This document shows, in pieces, positions 1 through 4,813 of a DNA stretch of 7,192 nt; position 1 is the stretch's first letter, and every line of letters starts with the position of its first letter. A model generated the notes under the pieces. The model worked only from the letters and a program-made list of their open reading frames with translations. It made no database searches and had not been told where the DNA came from. A program made the position numbers and the translations under genes. This DNA is from a bacterium (GTDB lineage: Bacteria > SZUA-79 > Acidulodesulfobacterales > Acidulodesulfobacteraceae), in the NCBI GenBank assembly GCA_021784835.1, contig JAJYHI010000107.1:13761-20952 (forward strand). The letters are read 5' to 3'.

Positions 1-1267
1 CGACCGCAATCGATTTTTTAGAATATGCATATTCTCCAAGTATTCTTTTACTTCCTGCAAGAGCTATCAAAAATCCGAGGACTATAGGAAGAATAAACCC
101 GTTAAACGCTTCCACGTCAACCATAATTGTTACTAAAGGTATTCCGGGTATAAGCACTATCATTGCCGATATAAAAATTAAAGCTATATATATAAAATAA
201 AAAAGCTTTGCTTCGCTGAAACGATGGTTTAAGCTGTGTTTATATCCCCAAGTTTCTCCCGCCGCCCAAGTAAACGCCATAGAAACTACGAAAGCCGCCA
301 GAAGGCTTGAACTGTAAAGACCGACGGCAAACAAAGCCCCTGCGTATTTTCCCGCTAAAGGTATTAAAGACTGGCCTATAGCTTTTGCGGTGGACGGAAC
401 TATATGCGCTTTATATAAAGTCGCCGCCGTCATTACTATAACCGCTATCATTAGAATTTGCGTCGCAATGCTTCCTATAAGCGTATCGGTTTGCGCCAGT
501 TTAACGTCTTTTTTGCACAAGTTTTTATCGACGGTAGCGCTTTGCTGGTAATAAATCATCCAAGGCATTATTACCGCTCCTGCGTTTGCCGCTATAAGCC
601 ATATGTAGTCTTTGTTGCCGAGCGGCTGAGAACCGAACAGGCCTTTAAAAACAAGCTGATGATAATCCGGATGCGCAAAAATAGCCGCAGGTATAAATAC
701 GAACCCCGTAAGCGAAAAAATAAGGGCTATATTCTCAGCCCTTCGGTAACTTCCGGTAAAAACAACAAACAAAAGTATTAGAAAGCTCACGCCTACGCTG
801 AAAACCTTCGGTATTCCGAATATCTCCCCGCTTGCCGCTATGCCGGAAAATTCCGTAATAAGAGCGGAAAAAACGACAAGAAAAAGCGTGACCGTTGCAA
901 ATGCCGCCCATTTACTGCCGTAATATTCTTTTATAAGCTCGCCGTGACCTTTCCTTGTAACACACCCAAGCCTCGAAGTCATAGATTGTATTAAATATAA
1001 AATCGGTATAAGAAGTATTTGCAGGGGGATGAGCTTATATCCCCACTGTGCGCCGGAAACGCCGGCTGTAGTAACGGAACCTGCATCCATATCGGCTATC
1101 ATAACTATGAAACCTGGACCTAACACCTTTAAAAAATGAAGGCTTTTATACAGCGACCTCTTGTTAAATAAAGGAAATCTGCCTCTTGACCGCTTTCTTT
1201 GTCGTCTTTTTCCTTTATGCTTGTTTTCTTCCGTGTAATCCTGACCCACGATAGCGAAATTTTTCAT
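1..1267 (-). CDS. Nramp-family (SLC11-like) divalent metal transporter, divergent, C-terminus cut by window edge
   Basis: Translating the minus strand from ATG at 1267 gives 422 open residues running off the left edge. An in-frame TAA lies two codons upstream, so this is the first possible start; no clear Shine-Dalgarno precedes it. The N-terminus is cytoplasmic-looking and very basic (KGKRRQRKRSRGR, about residues 18-30), followed by about ten hydrophobic segments from residue 50. Family marks are GPGF at 50-53, the TM1 motif DMDAGS at 59-64, SGAQWGYKL at 71-79 and the TM6 motif MPWMIYYQQ at 234-242. Nramp proteins import Mn(II) or Fe(II) with protons across the inner membrane. Classical members have DPGN in TM1 and MPH in TM6; here these read DAGS and MPW, although the TM1 Asp and TM6 Met are kept. 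This is therefore a divergent subgroup, and substrate cannot be assumed. A Fur box upstream suggests iron or manganese. The symbol mntH would be an over-call. One or two C-terminal helices are probably missing. Confidence 0.9.
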   Translation of the reverse strand, partial: MKNFAIVGQDYTEENKHKGKRRQRKRSRGRFPLFNKRSLYKSLHFLKVLGPGFIVMIADMDAGSVTTAGVSGAQWGYKLIPLQILLIPILYLIQSMTSRLGCVTRKGHGELIKEYYGSKWAAFATVTLFLVVFSALITEFSGIAASGEIFGIPKVFSVGVSFLILLFVVFTGSYRRAENIALIFSLTGFVFIPAAIFAHPDYHQLVFKGLFGSQPLGNKDYIWLIAANAGAVIMPWMIYYQQSATVDKNLCKKDVKLAQTDTLIGSIATQILMIAVIVMTAATLYKAHIVPSTAKAIGQSLIPLAGKYAGALFAVGLYSSSLLAAFVVSMAFTWAAGETWGYKHSLNHRFSEAKLFYFIYIALIFISAMIVLIPGIPLVTIMVDVEAFNGFILPIVLGFLIALAGSKRILGEYAYSKKSIAV

Positions 1268-1283
1268 AAATTATATGTATGTC

Positions 1284-1312
1284 ATTATACTTTAATTATA
1301 TGTTTTTTTAAA
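1284..1312 (-). promoter_or_regulatory. Candidate proximal promoter of the Nramp gene
   Basis: On the minus strand a perfect TATAAT (-10, 1284-1289) follows a weak TTTAAA (-35, 1307-1312) with 17 bp between them. Transcription would start only about ten bases before the ATG at 1267. In DNA this AT-rich such matches are common. The Fur box lies well upstream of this promoter, so it would not block it directly. Confidence 0.3.
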
Positions 1313-1314
1313 AA

Positions 1315-1338
1315 TTATATCGAATTTATATCGATATA
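1315..1338. repeat. Two TTATATCGA direct repeats, the second inside a 12-bp palindrome
   Basis: TTATATCGA occurs at 1315-1323 and 1326-1334, 11 bp apart, about one helical turn. The second copy is part of the perfect palindrome TATATCGATATA (1327-1338). They lie between the Fur box and the Nramp start, where an operator would be expected. I do not recognise the cognate regulator. The CG-containing core stands out in otherwise almost pure A/T sequence. Confidence 0.4.
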
Positions 1339-1342
1339 TAAT

Positions 1343-1361
1343 GATAATAAAAATCATTATC
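1343..1361 (-). promoter_or_regulatory. Fur box upstream of the Nramp gene
   Basis: GATAATAAAAATCATTATC matches the classical 19-bp Fur consensus GATAATGATAATCATTATC at 17 of 19 positions, differing only at positions 7 and 9. It contains the inverted repeat GATAAT/ATTATC. On the minus strand it runs into another TATAAT GATAAT hexamer array (1355-1367), as is common where Fur dimers overlap. It sits between the 3' end of fur and the start of the Nramp gene, so the Nramp gene is the only downstream target in view. Iron-bound Fur would be expected to repress it. Confidence 0.8.
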
Positions 1362-1373
1362 ATTATAATACAA
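1344..1373 (-). promoter_or_regulatory. Candidate Fur-controlled promoter of the Nramp gene
   Basis: On the minus strand TTGTAT (1368-1373) and TATTAT (1344-1349) are 18 bp apart, and the Fur box 1343-1361 covers the spacer end and the -10. This geometry is the usual one for Fur repression. Transcription would start near 1337 and leave a leader of about 70 nt that includes the TTATATCGA repeats. I prefer it to the proximal candidate because of the overlap, but the -35 match is only 3 of 6. Confidence 0.4.
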
Positions 1374-1402
1374 ATCATAATACGAAAATAAATTTATAAT
1401 GT

Positions 1403-1432
1403 CAACAAAAAATTTAATTCATTTATTTGTTG
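1403..1432 (-). terminator. Weak inverted repeat downstream of fur, possible terminator
   Basis: CAACAAA (1403-1409) and TTTGTTG (1426-1432) form a 7-bp stem with a 16-nt AT-rich loop, 20 bp beyond the fur stop codon. On the minus strand the stem is not followed by a proper U-tract, so it would terminate poorly. It could simply be an inverted repeat, and fur transcription may read on into the Nramp gene. Confidence 0.2.
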
Positions 1433-1452
1433 CTTTTTATCAATTTTAACGA

Positions 1453-1899
1453 TTATTTAGATTTGCAGCTGGCGCAAATTCCGTATATTTCTAATTTATG
1501 TTTTATTGGGGTAAAATTATTTTTTTTTGCAAGTTTTTCTTGTAGTTTTTCTATTTTATCGTCGTTAACTTCTATGAGACGCCCGCATTTCAAACATACA
1601 AGATGGTCGTGATGCATGTTTCCGTATTTTTGTTCGTATCTTGTTTTTTGCTTTCCTATTTTTATTTCTTCCGCTAAACTGCATTTACATAGTAAATTGA
1701 GATTTCTTTGCACGGTAGCATATCCTATTTCGGGATATTTCTTTTTTACTATATTAAACAACTCTTCGGAAGTGATATGCCTTCCTGCGGAAAAAAAAGC
1801 ATCTACGATAACCTCTCTCTGCTTAGTATGCCTAAGACCTTTTTCTTCTATGTATTTAATAAAAGTATTTTTAAATTTTTTTTTGTTTATATTGTCCAT
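1453..1899 (-). CDS. fur: Fur-family metal-dependent repressor
   Basis: A 148-residue protein, normal for the family. An N-terminal winged-helix domain (about 1-90) has recognition helix GYATVQRNLNLL at 59-70; a C-terminal dimerisation and metal domain follows, with MHHDHLVCLKCG at 95-106 and ICASC at 141-145. Residues aligning with the two metal sites of E. coli Fur are present: H41, E89, H97, H99 for one and H96, D98, E117, H134 for the other. The structural zinc pairs C102/C105 and C142/C145 are also present. Glu at 89 fits Fur; PerR has Asp there. The usual ATVYR of the recognition helix is ATVQR, with Gln64 replacing a conserved DNA-contacting Tyr. The start ATG lies 8 nt after a TATAAT and has no Shine-Dalgarno, so the mRNA may be nearly leaderless. 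The gene lies upstream of, and parallel to, the Nramp gene, which carries a Fur box. Fur is the best call; Zur or PerR is less likely. Confidence 0.88.
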   Translation of the reverse strand: MDNINKKKFKNTFIKYIEEKGLRHTKQREVIVDAFFSAGRHITSEELFNIVKKKYPEIGYATVQRNLNLLCKCSLAEEIKIGKQKTRYEQKYGNMHHDHLVCLKCGRLIEVNDDKIEKLQEKLAKKNNFTPIKHKLEIYGICASCKSK

Positions 1900-1907
1900 A
1901 AGAATAA

Positions 1908-1936
1908 ATTATAAAATTTTTAACCGATAAAAACAA
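1908..1936 (-). promoter_or_regulatory. Candidate fur promoter
   Basis: On the minus strand TTGTTT (-35, 1931-1936) and a perfect TATAAT (-10, 1908-1913) have 17 bp between them. Transcription would start around 1901, within a few bases of the fur ATG at 1899. That would give a nearly leaderless message and explains the missing Shine-Dalgarno. No good Fur box overlaps this promoter, so autoregulation by Fur is not evident. Confidence 0.45.
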
Positions 1937-2005
1937 ATTTTTTTATTTTTTCCATAACTCTTTTCCATAAGAATACAGTAATAATTATTAATGTTATAAT
2001 TTTAA
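1937..2005. other. AT-rich divergent spacer with a palindrome and short direct repeats
   Basis: No gene is seen here. CCATAAGAATA at 1965-1975 repeats exactly the sequence over the fur start codon (1896-1906), and a shorter copy, CCATAA, lies at 1952-1957. TAATAATTATTA (1979-1990) is a perfect 12-bp palindrome just upstream of the plus-strand promoter, where a regulator could bind. In sequence this rich in A and T, chance is a real alternative. Confidence 0.3.
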
Positions 2006-2033
2006 TTGACTTAATAATTTTATCGGGTATATT
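2006..2033 (+). promoter_or_regulatory. Promoter of the riboswitch and nickel/cobalt permease transcript
   Basis: TTGACT (-35, 2006-2011; 5 of 6) and TATATT (-10, 2028-2033; 5 of 6) are 16 bp apart. TATTAT at 2035-2040 is an alternative -10. Transcription would start near 2040 and give a leader of about 260 nt that contains the whole cobalamin riboswitch. Confidence 0.6.
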
Positions 2034-2082
2034 ATATTATATATATTATTTTTATATTTAACTTTAAGCTTTAAATCTTAAA

Positions 2083-2260
2083 CTTAAAGGTGCAGGGAAA
2101 CGGGTTAAAAGCCCGTGCTGTGCCCGCAGCCGTAATAACCGGCGGTTATTTTTAATCATTCATTAGCTATAACCGTTAAGGATATCCTGTATGCCACTGG
2201 CTATTTTATGCCGGGAAGGCGGATTATCCGCATGTTTAAGCCGGAAGACCTGCCTTTAAG
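2083..2260 (+). promoter_or_regulatory. Cobalamin (B12) riboswitch aptamer
   Basis: All the hallmark segments appear in order. The closing stem P1 is CTTAAAGG (2083-2090) with CCTTTAAG (2253-2260), eight perfect pairs. Next come GGTGCAGGGAA from 2089 and a short stem ACGGG/CCCGT. The conserved GCTGTGCCCGCAGCCGTAA is at 2117-2135, GCCACTG at 2193-2199 and GGGAAGGC at 2213-2220. The B12 box AAGCCGGAAGACCTGCC is at 2238-2254. GCTG (2117-2120) and CAGC (2127-2130) form the P5 hairpin with loop L5 TGCCCG. AATAACC/GGTTATT (2134-2150) and CGGTTAT/ATAACCG (2143-2149 with 2169-2175) are alternative internal helices. The RNA binds adenosylcobalamin or a related corrinoid and controls the permease gene that starts 43 nt downstream. 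Confidence 0.95.
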
Positions 2261-2264
2261 ATTA

Positions 2265-2303
2265 AATTAATTAATTTTAATTAATTAGCGGGAGGTCTAA
2301 TTA
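2265..2303 (+). promoter_or_regulatory. Riboswitch expression platform: Shine-Dalgarno in a hairpin loop complementary to L5
   Basis: The Shine-Dalgarno GGAGG (2291-2295) lies 7 nt before the ATG. TAATTAG (2282-2288) pairs with CTAATTA (2297-2303) in a 7-bp stem that includes the A of the start codon and presents loop CGGGAGGT (2289-2296). CGGG in this loop is complementary to CCCG (2123-2126) of aptamer loop L5; counted as GCGGG with CCCGC, it is five bases. This matches the known L5-L13 kissing-loop design, in which bound cobalamin locks the Shine-Dalgarno away. A competing all-A/T hairpin (2265-2274 with 2277-2286) would dissolve the stem. No U-tract follows, so control looks translational rather than by termination. 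The pairings are seen; the mechanism is inferred. Confidence 0.6.
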
Positions 2304-3331
2304 TGTTTTCGCGCATTTTTAATTTTTTCGGCTCCATTAGTTTCAAACAAAGAGTTATTATTCTTTATTCTTTGTTAATTTCCTACTTATTCGTTTCTGC
2401 GGCTATTTTAATCGACAGGTCTCAGGTATTTCCAAAACTTTTAAGCCTAGGCGCGCTTGCTTTTTTCTTCGGCATAAAACATGCGCTCGACGCAGACCAC
2501 ATTGCGTCGATAGACAACACGACGAGAAAATTAATGAACGACGGAAAAAAACCGGTAGGAGTCGGTTTCTTCTTTTCGATCGGTCATTCTTTATCGGTTT
2601 TCTTACTTACTTTTATGACGGTTTCAATAGGAGCATACGTCGTAAAATCCTATCCGGCCTTTTCAAAAATCAGCAACGTCATAGGTACCGGAGTATCTGC
2701 TCTTTTCCTTTATTTAATCGCAATTATGAATATTGCAATACTTTTAAGCATAATACGCATTGCAAAAAATTTTAAAAAATATAAGGATAAATCTTTAGAG
2801 GAAGAACTTTTAAAACGCGGATTTATGTACAGATACTTTCACAGGATAATGAAACTGATAACTTCAAGCTGGCAGATGCTGTTCGTCGGAATTCTTTTCG
2901 GATTAGGATTCGATACGGGGACAGAAGTCGCCATACTTTCGATGTCCGCGATGTTTGCCCTTTCAGGTCATCCCTTAATAGACGTATTTATTTTACCGCT
3001 CATATTTTCGGCGGGTATGATTTTTTTAGATTCTACGGACGGGGTAATAATGCAGTTTGCATACAGTTGGGCGTTCGTTAATCCCGTACGTAAAATATTT
3101 TATAATATTTCCATAACAAGCATATCGGTTTTTTTAGCATTATGCATAGGAACTTTGGAATGGCTTCAAGTCATTGCGATGGAACTCGACCTTCATTCTC
3201 CTATCTGGAATTTTATACAAAACGTTTCGTTTTCTATGCTGGGCGGAATAATTGCGGCAACGTTAATTATAGCATGGTTCGGTTCTCTCGCCGTTTATAA
3301 ATTTGCTAAAATAGAGGAAAACTTCAGGTAG
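2303..3331 (+). CDS. NiCoT-family (HoxN/NixA) nickel/cobalt permease under B12 control
   Basis: A 342-residue membrane protein with about eight hydrophobic segments, the usual size and topology for this family of secondary Ni(II)/Co(II) importers. All four signatures are visible: KHALDADHIASIDNTTRKL at 59-77 with the metal-binding HX4DH (H60, D65, H66), FFFSIGHSLSVF at 89-100, GLGFDTGTEVA at 200-210 and GMIFLDSTDGVIM at 238-250. The ATG is fixed by a strong GGAGG 7 nt upstream. NiCoT proteins differ in preference for nickel or cobalt, and sequence alone does not settle this. The cobalamin riboswitch in the leader argues for cobalt, needed for the corrin ring centre, with uptake shut off when B12 is sufficient. 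No hydrogenase, urease or cobalamin-biosynthesis gene lies beside it in this window. rarA begins 53 bp downstream on the same strand and may be co-transcribed. Confidence 0.93.
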   Translation: MFSRIFNFFGSISFKQRVIILYSLLISYLFVSAAILIDRSQVFPKLLSLGALAFFFGIKHALDADHIASIDNTTRKLMNDGKKPVGVGFFFSIGHSLSVFLLTFMTVSIGAYVVKSYPAFSKISNVIGTGVSALFLYLIAIMNIAILLSIIRIAKNFKKYKDKSLEEELLKRGFMYRYFHRIMKLITSSWQMLFVGILFGLGFDTGTEVAILSMSAMFALSGHPLIDVFILPLIFSAGMIFLDSTDGVIMQFAYSWAFVNPVRKIFYNISITSISVFLALCIGTLEWLQVIAMELDLHSPIWNFIQNVSFSMLGGIIAATLIIAWFGSLAVYKFAKIEENFR

Positions 3332-3350
3332 AATCTTTAAGGTATTTTTT

Positions 3351-3381
3351 TATATATTGCCGCATCTTATGGTAATATATA
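3351..3381 (+). repeat. 11-bp inverted repeat just before the rarA start
   Basis: TATATATTGCC (3351-3361) and GGTAATATATA (3371-3381) form an 11-bp stem with a single G-U pair and a 9-nt loop. It ends 3 nt before the rarA ATG. A T-run (3345-3351) precedes the stem, but none follows it on the plus strand, so it is not a standard intrinsic terminator. It may be an operator, a translation-limiting hairpin or an mRNA-processing site. TAATAT (3373-3378) within it is also a possible -10 that would start transcription at the ATG itself. Confidence 0.5.
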
Positions 3382-3384
3382 AGT

Positions 3385-4758
3385 ATGGATCTATTCGGCA
3401 ATAATAACGACGACGATAAAATAAAAGAAAAAACTTCCGGCGGTAAAACTGCGGGCGATTTTTTGCCGCCGCTTGCAGAAAGGCTGAGGCCTAAAACTCT
3501 CTCTGAATTTATCGGTCAGACGCATATTCTCGGCAAAGATAAACCTTTAAGTAATATGCTAGATTCCGGATTTATCCGCTCGATGATACTATGGGGACCG
3601 CCGGGAAGCGGAAAAACTACGCTTGCCGGTATTATAGCAAACGCCGCAGGTTACGAGTTTTATAAGATTTCCGCCGTCTCTTCCGGGGTCAAAGAACTGC
3701 GGGAAATTATAGATAAGGCAAACATAAGCTTTAAGCATTATAAACAACCGCTTATAATTTTTATAGACGAAATTCACCGTTTTAATAAGTCGCAACAGGA
3801 CCTGCTCCTCCATTCGGTAGAGGAAGGAAGCCTAATATTAATCGGAGCTACGACCGAAAACCCGTCTTTTGAAATAAACTCTCCAATCCTGTCGAGGGTA
3901 ACGGTATTTACTTTAAACCCTTTGTTCGAGGAAGATTTAAACCTTATTATAGACAGGGCGCTTAATACTGACGACGTTTTAAACAAAAAGAAAATTATAC
4001 TGGAAAAGGACGGCAGAAACGCTCTTATAAGGTATTCCGGAAGCGATGCGAGAATAATGCTGAACGCCCTCGAAATGGCCGTTAATCTTGCAAAACCCGA
4101 CGATAAAGGAAACATAGTTCTTACGGCAAAAACAGTCGAGGACGCTTATCTCAGGAAATCCCGCTACGATAAGACCGGCGAAGAACACTACAATACTATT
4201 TCGGCTTTTATAAAAAGTTTAAGGGGAAGCGACCCCGACGGGGCGGTTTTCTGGCTTGCCAAGATGCTGGACTCCGGAGAGGACGTAAAGTTTATAGCAA
4301 GAAGAATGATCATTTTAGCTTCGGAAGACATAGGAAACGCCGAACCGGATGCCCTTAATTTAGCGGTAAGCTGTTTTAACGCCGTAAATACCGTCGGGAT
4401 GCCTGAAGCTAGGATTATTCTGTCTCAGACGGCAACGTACCTTGCGGCCTGTCCTAAATCAAACGCAAGCTATCTTGCAATCGAAGAAGCCTTAAACGAC
4501 GTTAAAAAATTTCCTAGCGCCGTAGTTCCGCTCCACCTGAGAAACGCTCCCACAAAACTCATGAAAGACTTGGATTATCATAAAGGCTATAAATATTCTC
4601 ACGATTATAAAGGCCATTTTACCGAACAGACTTACCTTCCGAAAGAACTTTCGTCGCGCATATACTACCGTCCGGAAAACATCGGCAAAGAGAAAGAGAT
4701 TAAAATCCGGCTTAAAACGTTATGGGGAAAGGGCAAGGATTACGGGGAAGACGATTGA
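3385..4758 (+). CDS. rarA: RarA (MgsA/WRNIP1 family) replication-associated AAA+ ATPase
   Basis: A 457-residue AAA+ ATPase related to clamp-loader subunits; RarA acts at stalled replication forks and single-strand gaps in the cytoplasm. The start MDLFG is typical of the family. LPPLAERLRPKTLSEFIGQ follows at 27-45, Walker A GPPGSGKT at 71-78 and Walker B LIIFIDEIHRF at 123-133. The sensor-1 and arginine-finger region IGATTENPSFEINSPILSR is at 153-171, with sensor 2 SGSDARIMLNALEMA near 218-232. The C-terminal tetramerisation domain contains LASEDIGNAEPDAL at 311-324 and the signature GYKYSHDYKGHFTEQTYLP at 401-419. All catalytic motifs are intact. No Shine-Dalgarno is evident, and a hairpin ends 3 nt before the ATG. 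It may be read from its own weak promoter or from the B12-riboswitch transcript of the upstream permease gene. It is convergent with the kdp genes. Confidence 0.96.
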   Translation: MDLFGNNNDDDKIKEKTSGGKTAGDFLPPLAERLRPKTLSEFIGQTHILGKDKPLSNMLDSGFIRSMILWGPPGSGKTTLAGIIANAAGYEFYKISAVSSGVKELREIIDKANISFKHYKQPLIIFIDEIHRFNKSQQDLLLHSVEEGSLILIGATTENPSFEINSPILSRVTVFTLNPLFEEDLNLIIDRALNTDDVLNKKKIILEKDGRNALIRYSGSDARIMLNALEMAVNLAKPDDKGNIVLTAKTVEDAYLRKSRYDKTGEEHYNTISAFIKSLRGSDPDGAVFWLAKMLDSGEDVKFIARRMIILASEDIGNAEPDALNLAVSCFNAVNTVGMPEARIILSQTATYLAACPKSNASYLAIEEALNDVKKFPSAVVPLHLRNAPTKLMKDLDYHKGYKYSHDYKGHFTEQTYLPKELSSRIYYRPENIGKEKEIKIRLKTLWGKGKDYGEDD

Positions 4759-4771
4759 CGCCGATGCGGCG
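4759..4771. terminator. Short GC hairpin between convergent rarA and kdpD
   Basis: CGCCG and CGGCG pair around an ATG loop immediately after the rarA stop codon, in a 55-bp convergent spacer. Neither strand has a U-tract directly after it. TTTTAA/TTAAAA (4791-4796 with 4808-4813) is a second, weaker repeat nearer to the kdpD end. Together they may act as a weak bidirectional terminator. Confidence 0.3.
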
Positions 4772-4813
4772 GACATTGTGATATAAATTGTTTTAAATAC
4801 TATCTTGTTAAAA

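Noticed and set aside
458..781. Plus-strand open frame of 107 codons
   Set aside because: It lies wholly inside the Nramp gene on the opposite strand, has a basic low-complexity product and no ribosome-binding site.
1427..1930. Several plus-strand open frames over fur
   Set aside because: They are antisense to a clearly conserved Fur protein, and their products are Phe/Ser-rich, as expected from the reverse of AT-rich coding sequence.
1984..2000. PerR-box-like sequence in the divergent spacer
   Set aside because: The best alignment I could make to the 7-1-7 PerR repeat has three mismatches in 14 positions, which is unremarkable in DNA this AT-rich, and the regulator has the Fur-type Glu rather than the PerR-type Asp.
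2265..2286. A/T-only hairpin after the riboswitch as an intrinsic terminator
   Set aside because: The stem has no G-C pairs and is followed by the Shine-Dalgarno rather than a U-tract; a role as a competing fold in the expression platform fits better.
3589..4188. Minus-strand open frames within rarA
   Set aside because: They overlap a complete RarA with all AAA+ motifs and resemble no protein I recognise.
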